From 40CM-2-70-7 sp035631315 (GTDB lineage Bacteria; Gemmatimonadota; Gemmatimonadetes; Gemmatimonadales; GWC2-71-9): a stretch of 64,000 nt of DNA. Positions 25,401-33,599 of this stretch are shown one piece after another (positions within the stretch are counted from its first letter, which is position 1; the number at the start of each line of letters is the position of its first letter). Position numbers and translations under genes: made by a program. Below the pieces are notes generated by a model, which saw only the letters and a program-made list of their open reading frames with translations, was not told the origin of the DNA and searched no databases. Location of the stretch: assembly GCA_035631315.1 (NCBI GenBank), contig DASQIZ010000109.1, forward strand, positions 1 through 64,000. The letters are read 5' to 3'.

Positions 25401-26885
25401 CGTATCGGTCCGCGAGTCGAAGGCCAGCGACCCGCGCGCCACCGTCGCCGGCGCGGGCCCGTCGTGTTGCCGCATGGAGCCGGCGAAGTGCACGTTGCGA
25501 ATACGCCCGGTCAGCGTGCCCGACGCGTCGAGCGTGCCCTTGAGCGGCAGGCCTGGAATCACGCGCCGCGCGGTCCCCAGATCGATGTCCGCCGTCTGCA
25601 CGGTGAAGGGCGAGAACCGGAGCCCCAGCGGCGCCCCGACGCCGACCGTTCCGCTCCCCCGGATATGCGAAACCGGCCACCCCGGCACCAGAGAATCACG
25701 GAAGGTCCAATCGACATCCATCGCCAGGGCGTCGATGTCGCCATCCACGGTCGCGTGTCCGTCCAGCCGTCCCAGGAGCGGCAGCGAATCAATGAAGGGC
25801 TCGGCGAACGCCAAATCGAAGTTCTGCGCCGTCAGGTCTCCACCGTTCAGGGCGGCGATCCCGACGCCGGCCCGCGAGAGGGCCGTGACACGCCCGGTGA
25901 GCCGGCCACCGTGGTACGTCAGATCCAGCGGGTCGAGATGGATCTCGAGGAGGCCGGGGCCATGCGACTTCACCTGCGCGGCGCCGTGATAGACGGCGCC
26001 GCCGGGGAAATCGGGGACGATGAAGCGGAGATCCGAGAGCGTGGCGCTGTCGGCCCGCACGTCGAGGTCGTAGAGCACCGGGCCATGGGGCCAGCGGAAC
26101 ATGCCGGTGAGTGTCGCGCGGGTCGCCGGGAGACCTACGACCGGGAAGTTCGCGTCCAGCGAATCACCGGCAATGATCGCCCGACCCGTGAGGTGACGCA
26201 CGGTGACCTTGGGGTCGCTCACCAGCGTCGACAGCGAGTCGACGTCGATGCGGATTCCCCGCTCTGTCGGTGAGGGAGACGAAATGCGGAGAGCGCGGAC
26301 CGACGCGTTCACGTGCTCGAACCGCCGCACGCGCCGCCTTCCATCGGCCCCGGCATTCTCGATCTCGGCATTCGAATCGGATCGTGTGGGGCGCTCCTGC
26401 AACCGCAGGAGCACGGTCCCGTCATCGATCCGCACATTCCGAAGCAGAATCAAGGCGGCCGGGTCCGCGCTCTTCGGACCGTCATGGTGCTCACCGAGGT
26501 GCAGCAGCTCCTCGATGTTGAGCCGGCCGCTCTTGTGCTGCAGGAGATTCACATAGGGGTGGTCGAGCGTGACGTCGCGCAGCACGACCCGTCCCGCGAG
26601 CAGGTCGAGCAGACGGTACGACAGACCAACCTGCGGGAGCTCCGCCACCAGGGTCGAGTCAGGGTCATAGAGCCGGACCTCGGTCAGCTGGAGATCGGTG
26701 AGCAGTGACCCATGCACGCCTCCGATTTCGATCCGGCCTCCCACCGCACTGGCTGCGGTGGCCCGCGCGACCGAGCCCAGGAGGGCCCGGCCGGCCGAGG
26801 TGTTCACCAGCGCCGACAGCGTGCCGAGGAAGCAGGCGAGCAGCCCGGCGATGATCCAGAGCAGGACCGCGAGGGAGCGCCGCAC
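22458..26885 (-). CDS. tamB: TamB-like translocation and assembly module protein
   Basis: The 1475-residue protein has a single N-terminal signal anchor (residues 1-27, SLAVLLWIIAGLLACFLGTL), a very long beta-rich body made of repeated AsmA/TamB-type strands, and a C-terminal DUF490/TamB domain (about 1100-1475) ending in QVGLDLFWERRY. Such proteins span the periplasm as hydrophobic grooves that move phospholipid or help insert outer-membrane proteins. Its stop codon shares one base with the lipid kinase start, and its start shares one base with the stop of the Omp85-type gene. That Omp85-TamB pairing is the strongest contextual support. Confidence 0.93.
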   Translation of the reverse strand: MRRSLAVLLWIIAGLLACFLGTLSALVNTSAGRALLGSVARATAASAVGGRIEIGGVHGSLLTDLQLTEVRLYDPDSTLVAELPQVGLSYRLLDLLAGRVVLRDVTLDHPYVNLLQHKSGRLNIEELLHLGEHHDGPKSADPAALILLRNVRIDDGTVLLRLQERPTRSDSNAEIENAGADGRRRVRRFEHVNASVRALRISSPSPTERGIRIDVDSLSTLVSDPKVTVRHLTGRAIIAGDSLDANFPVVGLPATRATLTGMFRWPHGPVLYDLDVRADSATLSDLRFIVPDFPGGAVYHGAAQVKSHGPGLLEIHLDPLDLTYHGGRLTGRVTALSRAGVGIAALNGGDLTAQNFDLAFAEPFIDSLPLLGRLDGHATVDGDIDALAMDVDWTFRDSLVPGWPVSHIRGSGTVGVGAPLGLRFSPFTVQTADIDLGTARRVIPGLPLKGTLDASGTLTGRIRNVHFAGSMRQHDGPAPATVARGSLAFDSRTDTLGVNADLTADTLSFDGLRSSFPGLPVQGSAAGTLKATGTPGALATHLDLKGLSGYGHVTADGTLDLTPGRFGSRDAQLSWSDLDLRDWITGAPPSRLAGHATGTIEADTGRSPEGSFAARMDPSMIAGAALDGGYIGARFADNHLYLDSLLLHQPGIRVTGLGDIGWHRPAAGSLIVDVEADSIDGLDSLLTWVTGRDRAPDGSLGPLIGDARASVTLDGSLDSLAMTVRGSFDRLRARGLVFSGALAHLQMLPGPVPRFAADVSFDSARGLGERLTSTRAAARGTADSLSWNLLAGLGDLAKVAGGGRLHRSAEITAAGIDSLAVTAPGGMWTLDDPVDVAITDTAIRVGRISLSQKDGQGKVSGLANLRQDGPGQANLQAVGVPIAGVYALLERDTTGVGGTMTATLGIAGTRAQPTYTGSFAMSGASFGDFSTPYVDGTIEYQNQRLDGTMHVWRSGQRVLNLTAHLPLDLALQRVDHRELPDTLMVRAVADSVDLSVLEAITPTLKRVSGYLSADAGIRGTWTAPRLDGSVAIDSAAATIPSIGARYEQLRGRFNLSGDTIGVQSLTARSDKGTATVTGYVRLDQLSKPVLALHISADRFKALDIRNSLAVTASAELDLTGPVFGATVRGRGTVTSGVLYFADLVNKRVINLDSPDPWIASLIDTSLADLIKRERLGPAFQSVFLDSLRVDALHLTMGNDVWLRSSEANIQLTGSVDMNKRLKNYLISGILQTPRGTYRLNLKPVTKDFTVIQGTVTFFGTPDLDAGLNIRATHVVHQASTTAALSAGDITVTANIGGTLFVPKLTLSADQPNLSQSDIIWYLLFGQPSASVGSEGALANRSAMVTSAVAGLVSGQLEQSVVSDLGIPIDYFELHPESAPGSGLSGAQLAAGWQIGRKTFLVLNAGYCGGNGSGSGGGLDLSNTLGASLQFRISPEWRTEASFEPVTICNQTFLNGLAGGGTTRQVGLDLFWERRY

Positions 26886-28990
26886 TAGAAGGCCTGCCCC
26901 ACGGCGAATTGGAAGTACAACCGCTGCCAGAACGACGAGGGGATCGGGGGCTGGTACTGCTGATCGCGCACCGACAGGACGTGCGTGTTCTTGTCGATGT
27001 AGTACAGCACGCCGGCCTCGGTACCCTGGCTGCGATAGGCGGCGTCCAGACGGACCGGCCCCAGGGGTGTGGCGAAGCGCAGACCGGCGCCGGGAGTCAC
27101 GCGGAGCCCGGAGATCGGGTTCAGCGAGTCACCGCGCTCCCACACCTGTCCCACGTCGACAAACAGGGCGAACCGCATCCGGTCCGGGAGAATGGGGGTC
27201 GCGAACCGCAGCTCCGCGTTCATCACCACGACCGCGTTCCCTCCCAGCGGAGCGGTTTGGAGCGAGTTCCAGACCGTGTCTTGCCCCTGTACCCGGCGCG
27301 CGCCGGGGGTAGTGTCGGTAATGAAGTAGCCAGTCGGGCCCAGCTCGTTTCTCCCGTAGCCGCGCACCGAGTTCGGACCGCCGGCGTAGAAGCGCTGCTC
27401 CAGGGGCACGAATTTCGTACTCTGTCCGGCCAGGGGGGAGGTCCCGCCGAGAATGAGTCCGCCCCGCATGCGCCACGCGAAGACGGTACTGCGACCCAGG
27501 GAGAAGTACTGTGCGTACTCGAGTTCACCACGGTTGAAATCGTAGAACGGATCGGCCCCGACGAACCGGGACGAGTGGCTGAACGTGAGGGTGAAGCGGC
27601 TTCCGTCGGTCGGATCGAGAATGTTATTGACGTGGTCTCGGATGGCACTGGCATTCACCGCCGCAAAACGCCGGGTGTTGACCAACTGCGCCTGATCCTG
27701 CGCGTCACAGGCCCGGAAAAGCGCGCAGAGCAGGCCGGAGCTGGCGATGGTGCGGCCCACCGACACACCGTACCCCACGGACAGGGGAACGTCGCGATGC
27801 GCGTTGAACACGACGCCGGCATTCGCGCCGACGTCCTGGCGGGTGTAGACCTTGTACTCCGAGCGCCGCTCGCCCAGGACCGTCACCGAGGCCGTATGCC
27901 GGGGTGACAGAAACGACGGCTGCGACAGGGTGGCCGACAGCGAGTAGTTCAGCGTGTCCGCGGTTGAATCGTTTCTCAAATAACTGCACACATTCTTCTG
28001 AAAGCCGCCGTTGGTGGGGTACCCCACGCCGAGCTTCGAGACGCTCCCGTTCAGATCGAGGGACCGCCCGCCCCCCGCGAAGTCCAACGCCGACCACCCG
28101 GCCTGCGCCCGGAAGCAGTCCACCGAGCCGTACCCGACGCCTCCGCGCACCGCATGGCGGGGGCCTTCAGCCACCTGCACCGCGACATTCACCACGCTGT
28201 CGTCGGGGTCCAGCGAGTCGGCCGGGGCTACGGTGACGGAGTTGAACAGACCCAGACTGTAGAGGTTCCGCTGACTCTCGTAGATCTGGTCCTGGCGGTA
28301 AATGTCGGACGCGTGAATGGGAATGGCATGGAGGACGGTGGTGGTGTCCACCCGCTGGAGCCCACGAACCTGGATGGTGCCGATCTTCGCGTACGCACCG
28401 GGCTCCGCATCAAGCGTCACCGTGGCGACGAGGGAGTCCGCGTTCGAGTCGAAATTCCGGAGGACTTCGGCGGCCGGGTGTCCCAGGTTCCGGAGGCGCG
28501 CAACGATGGTGTCGGCTGACGCCTGAAACAGGAACCGGTTGAAGGGCGCGCCGACCTTGAGCGGCAGGTCTTTCCGTACGGCCGCCGTGTCCAGAATGCC
28601 GGCGACCCCGTTGATGGTCAGGCGCGTCACCCGCACCGGCGGGCCTTCGGTGATGCGAAAGGTGATCCATGCCGCATCCGGGGTGCGCGTCACCACGGTG
28701 TCGATCTGGGCCCGCATGTACCCACTCTGGCGGTACAATAGAAGAAGGCGGACGACGTCCCGCCGGAATTCGATCTCATCGAGGTACCGCTTCTCCCCCA
28801 ATCCGAGCCAACGCACCCACCAGGTGCGTGCCAGCCATGCGGAGGGCGTCGTGGCGATAGCCGAGCTGAGCGTATAGCTGTCGATGGACTGGTTGCCTAC
28901 GAAGGACAGCCCGCGGACCACCCGCTGGTCGGTCTGAGCAGCGAGGGGGAGCGTTGGAGCCGCGAGGGTCACTGCGGCGAACAGAGCCAT
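26885..28990 (-). CDS. Omp85 family outer-membrane barrel protein (BamA/TamA-like)
   Basis: The product has a signal peptide (LFAAVTLAAPTLPLAAQ), about three POTRA domains (to about residue 280) with phrases like VVRGLSFVGNQSID and VTRLTINGVAG, and a 16-strand surface-antigen barrel. The barrel includes the conserved loop motif SVRGYGRNELGP and a terminal Phe (FQFAVGQAF). It is paired with a TamB-like gene, so TamA is the best functional guess. ATG 28990 gives 701 residues, while an in-frame TTG at 29005 would add LRSCT before it and give a better charged n-region. The open frame continues to 29173, but that part covers the divergent promoter. Confidence 0.93.
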   Translation of the reverse strand: MALFAAVTLAAPTLPLAAQTDQRVVRGLSFVGNQSIDSYTLSSAIATTPSAWLARTWWVRWLGLGEKRYLDEIEFRRDVVRLLLLYRQSGYMRAQIDTVVTRTPDAAWITFRITEGPPVRVTRLTINGVAGILDTAAVRKDLPLKVGAPFNRFLFQASADTIVARLRNLGHPAAEVLRNFDSNADSLVATVTLDAEPGAYAKIGTIQVRGLQRVDTTTVLHAIPIHASDIYRQDQIYESQRNLYSLGLFNSVTVAPADSLDPDDSVVNVAVQVAEGPRHAVRGGVGYGSVDCFRAQAGWSALDFAGGGRSLDLNGSVSKLGVGYPTNGGFQKNVCSYLRNDSTADTLNYSLSATLSQPSFLSPRHTASVTVLGERRSEYKVYTRQDVGANAGVVFNAHRDVPLSVGYGVSVGRTIASSGLLCALFRACDAQDQAQLVNTRRFAAVNASAIRDHVNNILDPTDGSRFTLTFSHSSRFVGADPFYDFNRGELEYAQYFSLGRSTVFAWRMRGGLILGGTSPLAGQSTKFVPLEQRFYAGGPNSVRGYGRNELGPTGYFITDTTPGARRVQGQDTVWNSLQTAPLGGNAVVVMNAELRFATPILPDRMRFALFVDVGQVWERGDSLNPISGLRVTPGAGLRFATPLGPVRLDAAYRSQGTEAGVLYYIDKNTHVLSVRDQQYQPPIPSSFWQRLYFQFAVGQAF

Positions 28991-29005
28991 CGTACAAGAG
29001 CGCAA

Positions 29006-29034
29006 TTGACGTGACTTTATAAGTCCTGTATGTT
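29006..29034 (+). promoter_or_regulatory. Near-consensus sigma-70 promoter of dacB
   Basis: TTGACG (29006-29011) and TATGTT (29029-29034) are separated by 17 bases. This is the best classical promoter in the window. Initiation near 29041 would leave a leader of about 36 bases before the dacB ATG. It overlaps the upstream end of the divergent Omp85 gene's control region. Confidence 0.7.
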
Positions 29035-29076
29035 GGGCAACTTCCGGTGCACTGTCAACCTTTTCGACACCATTCA

Positions 29077-30588
29077 ATGCGCATTCAGATCCTCTTTTTC
29101 GCCCTGTCGCTCCCCCTGTCGACTCTGGCAGCCCAGTCACCCGCACCACGCACGAAGCCGCTCCGCGGGTCACTCGAAAACCGGATCAACACGCTGCTCG
29201 ACGAGCCCCCGTTCGACCGCGCGCAGTGGGGCGTGTACGTCAGCGACGACCATGGAAACGTTCGATATCAGCGGGACGGCGACCGGTACCGGGTGCCCGC
29301 GAGCAACACCAAGCTCGTCGTCACGTCGACGGCGACGGTGCTCCTCCCGCCCGACTACCGGGTGCGTACCAGCCTCTACACCAACGGCTCCCTGTCGGGC
29401 GGCGTCCTTTCGGGCGATCTGATCCTCTACGGCCGCGGCGACCCGACCTTCTCGGAGCGCTGCTTCGGCATCGACACACTCGCCGCCGGCGCGTGCGACT
29501 CGGCGTTCACCGCCATGGACGCCATCGCCGAGTCTCTCTGGGCAAAAGGCGTGCGACGGATCAGCGGCAAGCTGGTGGGGGATGGTTCGTACTTCGAGCC
29601 GACGCTCACCGCGCCGGGGTGGAACGCCTGGGACCTGAATTGGTGGTATGCGGCCCCGGTGTCGGGGCTGGGGTTCCACGACAACAGCGTGGACTTTCAC
29701 ATCGCGCCGGGATCCGCCGTCGACGCCCCTCCGGTCGTCACGTGGTCCCCGGACGTGGGATTGATCACGTTCGAGAACCGGGCCCGGACCGTCCCCGCCG
29801 ATTCAGGATCCTCGATCGGCGATGAGTTCTACCGGGCACCTGGGACCCTGAACATCTGGGCGAATGGGACGGTGGCCCTGGGCCGGAAGCCGTGGATCGA
29901 GAGCTTCGCCCTTCCCGACCCGAACCTATACGCCGCCCGCGCCCTCGAAACCGCCCTCGAGCGGCGAGGCATTTCGGTCCTTGGCGGGGCCATCAGCACG
30001 ACCGATTCCATGGCGTACAGGAGTGTCCGGTCGAACCCGGCGCTCGTGGACTATCTGGGGCGCCCCCTGCCCGACATCATCTTCCCCATTCTCAATACCA
30101 GTCAGAACTGGTTTGCGGAGATGTTGCTCAAGATCCTGGGACGGGAGTTCCGGGGCGTGGGATCGTGGGACGCCGGGTTGGACGTGGAGCGGCGCTTCCT
30201 CATCGACTCCGTGCACATCGACTCGACGGCCTTTTCGATCGAGGACGGCTCGGGCCTTTCCGCCGGCAACCTGATCACCCCACATGCCTTCGTGCAGCTG
30301 CTCGCGTACATGCACCGGCATCCCAAGCGGGCGCCCTTTATCGCCGGCCTGCCTCACGCCGCGCGCCCCGGATCGCTCCTCCGCCGGTTCACGGGAACCC
30401 CCGTCGATAGCATCGTCGTGGCCAAGACCGGAAGCATCGACCGCGTGAATTCGCTCTCCGGCTACATCGAGAAGCCGGGTGGCAAGACCTGGACGTTCAG
30501 CATCCAGGCGAACACGCACAACGTGCGTGACCGGCTGATGCTCGCTCAGATCGATTCGATTGTGGTGGAGATAGGGAAGACGAAGTAG
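29077..30588 (+). CDS. dacB: D-alanyl-D-alanine carboxypeptidase/endopeptidase, PBP4 (S13) type
   Basis: This 503-residue periplasmic enzyme trims or cuts peptidoglycan peptides. The signal peptide is MRIQILFFALSLPLSTLAAQ. Catalytic motifs are SNTK (Ser76-Lys79), DGSGLS at about residue 390, and KTG (450-452). A domain insertion between the first two motifs, typical of S13 enzymes, covers about residues 90-270. ATG 29077 is preferred over GTG 29047 because it starts the signal peptide. The stop meets the convergent reductase gene at a shared TAGCTAG. Confidence 0.94.
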   Translation: MRIQILFFALSLPLSTLAAQSPAPRTKPLRGSLENRINTLLDEPPFDRAQWGVYVSDDHGNVRYQRDGDRYRVPASNTKLVVTSTATVLLPPDYRVRTSLYTNGSLSGGVLSGDLILYGRGDPTFSERCFGIDTLAAGACDSAFTAMDAIAESLWAKGVRRISGKLVGDGSYFEPTLTAPGWNAWDLNWWYAAPVSGLGFHDNSVDFHIAPGSAVDAPPVVTWSPDVGLITFENRARTVPADSGSSIGDEFYRAPGTLNIWANGTVALGRKPWIESFALPDPNLYAARALETALERRGISVLGGAISTTDSMAYRSVRSNPALVDYLGRPLPDIIFPILNTSQNWFAEMLLKILGREFRGVGSWDAGLDVERRFLIDSVHIDSTAFSIEDGSGLSAGNLITPHAFVQLLAYMHRHPKRAPFIAGLPHAARPGSLLRRFTGTPVDSIVVAKTGSIDRVNSLSGYIEKPGGKTWTFSIQANTHNVRDRLMLAQIDSIVVEIGKTK

Positions 30589-31608
30589 CTAGTCGTCCTT
30601 CTGCCCGAAGATCGCCATGTTCGAGCTGTGTCCCGGCTCGAACTTCGCGGAAGGATTGATGAAGTGCACGGCATGGTTGACGGCAATCGAGGCTTCAGCG
30701 ACGCCGGTCGCAATGAGCTTCAGCTTGCCCGGATAGGTGGCCATATCGCCGGCGGCGTAGATGCCGGGGACGCTGGTGGACATCGTCTGGTTCACCTTGA
30801 TCTCGTGCTTCTCGATCTCCAGCCCCCACTCGGCGATCGCCCCCAGGGATGACACGAATCCCAGCTGGGGCAGGACGCAGTCCATCGGCAGCGTCTCTTC
30901 CGTCTTGGTCTGGTTGTTGTGGATGACCACCGACTCGATCTGGCCGCCGCCCTGAATCGCCTTCAGCTCCCAGAAGGTCCGCAACTCCACCTGCTTCGCC
31001 CCATGCATCTTCTGCACCTGATCCACCGTCGCCTGATGGGCCCGGAATCCGTCCCGGCGATGGATCATCAGGATCGATTTGGCGATCGGGTGCAGGTTGA
31101 CGGTCCAGTCGAACGCCGAATCACCGCCACCGACGATGAGAACGCGCTTCCCCTTGAAGACCTTCGGGTCGAGCACCCGGTCGTGGAGCCCCTTCCCCAG
31201 CCACTGATCGGCGTCCTTCAGCGGAAGCTTGCGGGGGGTGAACGCACCGATGCCCCCCGCGATGATCACCGTACGCGAGGGGAACTGGTCCTGATCGGTC
31301 GTAATAATGAAAAGGGGCCGGCCATCGTCTTCCTTCTTGAGGCCGACCACGTTCTGCCCCAGATGCACCGGGGCCCGGAACTGGGCCGCCTGCTCCGCCA
31401 GGCCTTTGACCAGGTCCTTGGCCAGAATCTTCGGGAAGCCGGCGACGTCGAAGATGTATTTCTCAGGATAGAGGGCGGCGAGCTGACCACCCACCTGATC
31501 CAGGTTGTCGATGATCCGGCAGCTGGCACCGCGCATCCCGGCATAGAACGCACCGAACAGGCCCGTGGGCCCGGCGCCGATGATGGTGATGTCCACGATG
31601 TCTTGCAT
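30589..31608 (-). CDS. Ferredoxin--NADP reductase, thioredoxin reductase-like type
   Basis: The 339-residue flavoprotein resembles thioredoxin reductase but lacks its CxxC pair, as in the TrxR-like ferredoxin-NADP reductases of Bacillus (YumC) and Chlorobium. FAD motif IIGAGPTGLFGAFYAG is at 9-24, the NADPH motif VLIVGGGDSAFDW is near 155, and the C-terminal FAD motif is IYAAGDMATYPG. The ATG at 31608 lies seven bases after TACCCT, with TTGTTG 17 bases further up. An upstream in-frame extension to 31665 is judged untranslated. It would supply reduced ferredoxin or NADPH. Confidence 0.92.
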   Translation of the reverse strand: MQDIVDITIIGAGPTGLFGAFYAGMRGASCRIIDNLDQVGGQLAALYPEKYIFDVAGFPKILAKDLVKGLAEQAAQFRAPVHLGQNVVGLKKEDDGRPLFIITTDQDQFPSRTVIIAGGIGAFTPRKLPLKDADQWLGKGLHDRVLDPKVFKGKRVLIVGGGDSAFDWTVNLHPIAKSILMIHRRDGFRAHQATVDQVQKMHGAKQVELRTFWELKAIQGGGQIESVVIHNNQTKTEETLPMDCVLPQLGFVSSLGAIAEWGLEIEKHEIKVNQTMSTSVPGIYAAGDMATYPGKLKLIATGVAEASIAVNHAVHFINPSAKFEPGHSSNMAIFGQKDD

Positions 31609-31615
31609 GGGCCCA

Positions 31616-31644
31616 AGGGTAACGGGAGAGCCACCGACCAACAA
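31616..31644 (-). promoter_or_regulatory. Promoter of a possible leaderless reductase mRNA
   Basis: On the minus strand TTGTTG (31644-31639) and TACCCT (31621-31616) are 17 bases apart. The -10 box ends seven bases before the ATG, leaving no room for a ribosome-binding site. Confidence 0.5.
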
Positions 31645-31674
31645 GCGCGCCTCGCGCGGCCACATCTGCAGCGA

Positions 31675-31680
31675 TAGGTT
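31675..31680 (+). promoter_or_regulatory. TAGGTT -10 box of a possible leaderless cobalamin gene
   Basis: The box ends seven bases before the GTG at 31688. No Shine-Dalgarno sequence lies between them, and no good -35 element is seen. Confidence 0.45.
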
Positions 31681-31687
31681 CCGCCCT

Positions 31688-32227
31688 GTGAAGATCTACA
31701 CGAAGACCGGAGACGCCGGAGACACGGGCCTGTTCGGGGGGGGCCGGGTTCCCAAGGACCACCCGCGGGTCGCGGCGTACGGCGAGGTCGACTCTCTGAA
31801 TGCCGCGGTCGGATTCGCCGCGTCCCTTGATCCCGCCGGCTGGGAGTCTGCGCTCCTCGAAGGAATTCAGCGGGACCTATTCACGGCCGGCGCCATCCTC
31901 GCCACTCCCGATCCGAAGAAGCTGAAGACGCCCCCCGCCCCCGTCAGCGCCGAACGGATCGCCGTTCTCGAACAGGCGATCGACCGCCTGGAACAGGGCC
32001 TCAAGCCCCTCGATCGCTTCATTCTCCCGGGCGGCAGCCCCAAAGGCGCGGCATTCCACGTCGCACGGACCACGTGCCGGCGGGCGGAGCGGGCAGTCGT
32101 GGCGCTCGCGCGGAGCGAGGCGATTCCGAAGGAAGTGCTGATCTATTTGAACCGGCTTTCCGACCTCCTGTTCGTTCTGGCTCGCTCGGCCAATCAGGCC
32201 GCGGGACACCCCGAGCTCCAGTGGTAA
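31688..32227 (+). CDS. Cob(I)yrinic acid a,c-diamide/cobalamin adenosyltransferase, PduO type
   Basis: The enzyme transfers the adenosyl group of ATP to cob(I)alamin to form coenzyme B12. The 179-residue protein has the PduO-type ATP loop KIYTKTGDAGDTGLFGG at the N-terminus, the helix with RVAAYGEVDSLNAAVG, FILPGGSPKGAAFHVARTTCRRAER and a C-terminal LNRLSDLLFVLARSAN. The GTG at 31688 starts exactly at the conserved N-terminus. The last seven bases overlap aroB. Confidence 0.94.
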   Translation: MKIYTKTGDAGDTGLFGGGRVPKDHPRVAAYGEVDSLNAAVGFAASLDPAGWESALLEGIQRDLFTAGAILATPDPKKLKTPPAPVSAERIAVLEQAIDRLEQGLKPLDRFILPGGSPKGAAFHVARTTCRRAERAVVALARSEAIPKEVLIYLNRLSDLLFVLARSANQAAGHPELQW

Positions 32228-33327
32228 CGGTCCGGGTCTCCCTCGGCGGCGAGGCCGGGGAGGGACACGACGCGTCCTACGACGTGCTGGTGGGCCGGGG
32301 TCTTCTGAAGGACCTCACGACCCTCCTGTCCCGGCACGCGCCCGCCGCCCGTTACGTGGTGATCGCAGACGACCAGATCGAGCGCACGTACGCCCGGAAG
32401 GCGGCGAACGATCTCAGCGCTCCCCTGCTCAGCTTCCCGGCCGGCGAGGGCCGGAAGACCCGGGAAACGTGGGCCGATCTGACCGACCGGCTCCTGGCCC
32501 ATCACGTGGGTCGTGACGCCTGCATCGTGGCCGTCGGTGGTGGCGTGGTGGGTGACGTCGCCGGGTTCGTCGCCGCGACGTACCTGCGTGGCATTCCGTT
32601 CGTACAGGTACCGACCACCCTCCTGGCGATGATCGATGCGTCGATCGGCGGAAAAACGGGCGTCAACACGCCGGCGGGGAAGAACCTGGTGGGTGCGTTT
32701 CATCAGCCGCGACTCGTTCTCGCCGACCTGGACACTCTTGATTCGCTCCCCGCGGCGCTGTACGCCGCCGGTGTCGCCGAAGCGGTGAAGCATGGCGTCA
32801 TCGCGGACGCCGACTACTTCGGGTTTCTCGAGCGCGACGGCGACGCGGTGTCGGAAAGGAAGGATCCGGCGCTCGAGCGGCTGGTCGCCCGTTCGGTGGA
32901 AATCAAAGCCGGGATCGTCGCGGCCGATGAGCGCGAGGCAGGCATCCGCGCCGCGCTCAATTTCGGGCACACGGTGGGTCATGCAGTGGAAGCCGCGAGT
33001 GGGTACTCGCTGCTCCACGGTGAAGCGGTCGCGATCGGAATGGCGTACGAGTCGCGGCTCGCCGAATCGCTCGGCATCGCGGAGTCAGGAACCGCCGAAC
33101 GGCTCGCGCGCGTGCTCGTGACCTACCGTTTGCCGGTCACGAGACCGCCGGCCGCGTCAGTGGATCAGCTGATTTCGAAAATGCGGAACGACAAGAAGTC
33201 GCGGTCCGGCGATTTACGCTTCGCATTGCCGCGCACCATCGGCGCGATGCATGGCGGCGTCTCGAGCGGGTGGACAGTCGCAGCCCAAGAGAGTGTGATC
33301 CGTGACCTGTTGGCGGTCAAACAGTAA
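32221..33327 (+). CDS. aroB: 3-dehydroquinate synthase
   Basis: AroB converts DAHP to 3-dehydroquinate in the shikimate pathway. GTG 32221 gives 368 residues beginning VVTVRVSLGGEAGEG, a normal length. Family blocks include AVGGGVVGDVAGFVAATYLRGIPF for NAD, VPTTLLAMIDASIGGKTGVN, the metal ligand Glu in AEAVKHG and the His in LNFGHTVGHAVEA with LLHGEAVAIGM. The start overlaps the end of the adenosyltransferase gene by seven bases. Other shikimate genes are not here. Confidence 0.96.
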   Translation: MVTVRVSLGGEAGEGHDASYDVLVGRGLLKDLTTLLSRHAPAARYVVIADDQIERTYARKAANDLSAPLLSFPAGEGRKTRETWADLTDRLLAHHVGRDACIVAVGGGVVGDVAGFVAATYLRGIPFVQVPTTLLAMIDASIGGKTGVNTPAGKNLVGAFHQPRLVLADLDTLDSLPAALYAAGVAEAVKHGVIADADYFGFLERDGDAVSERKDPALERLVARSVEIKAGIVAADEREAGIRAALNFGHTVGHAVEAASGYSLLHGEAVAIGMAYESRLAESLGIAESGTAERLARVLVTYRLPVTRPPAASVDQLISKMRNDKKSRSGDLRFALPRTIGAMHGGVSSGWTVAAQESVIRDLLAVKQ

Positions 33328-33360
33328 TCACATATCACTCAATCACTTCCCACACGATTT

Positions 33361-33431
33361 CCACCTCTCCACACAGCCGCTTTCGGCGCATTCGAATGCT
33401 TTCTCCACAGGAGGTGTTGATAGTGGACAAA
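33361..33431. other. Cluster of TCCACA/TGGACA motifs upstream of the sigma factor
   Basis: The aroB-sigma gap (33328-33599) is the longest intergenic stretch. Its first half repeats TCCAC words (CCACCTCTCCACACAG, TTCTCCACA, and TGGACAA in the other direction). TTCTCCACA differs from the DnaA box TTATCCACA at one base. DnaA binding is only a possibility. No dnaA, dnaN or AT-rich unwinding region is present, so this is not called an origin. Confidence 0.3.
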
Positions 33432-33449
33432 CCTCGCACTGAACCGTAG
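33409..33449 (+). other. Possible 8-codon leader peptide with perfect Shine-Dalgarno
   Basis: AGGAGG (33409-33414) is followed after eight bases by GTG at 33423, then seven sense codons and TAG at 33447-33449, giving VDKPRTEP. The strength of the ribosome-binding site is unusual for this window. The word GTGTTGATA occurs at 33414-33422 and again at 33465-33473. It could be a translated leader of the sigma-factor mRNA or chance. Confidence 0.3.
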
Positions 33450-33484
33450 CAGCAACAACTTGTAGTGTTGATAACTGCGGGAAT

Positions 33485-33513
33485 TTGCACCATTCTGAGT
33501 CAAGTCCTATATT
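33485..33513 (+). promoter_or_regulatory. Putative promoter of the sigma-factor gene
   Basis: TTGCAC (33485-33490) and TATATT (33508-33513) are 17 bases apart. Initiation near 33520 would give an untranslated leader of about 80 bases before the ATG at 33600. Confidence 0.45.
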
Positions 33514-33599
33514 GGCCAGCGTTTCCAGAAGGCTCCGGACGCGTGTTTGGTGCACCGTCCCCCTCAAAAACGTCACAGCCGAAGATGGGAGTGCCGTGC

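Noticed and set aside
33328..33599. Replication origin in the aroB-sigma gap
   Set aside because: TCCACA words are degenerate, there is no dnaA, dnaN or AT-rich unwinding element, and the neighbours are not typical origin genes.
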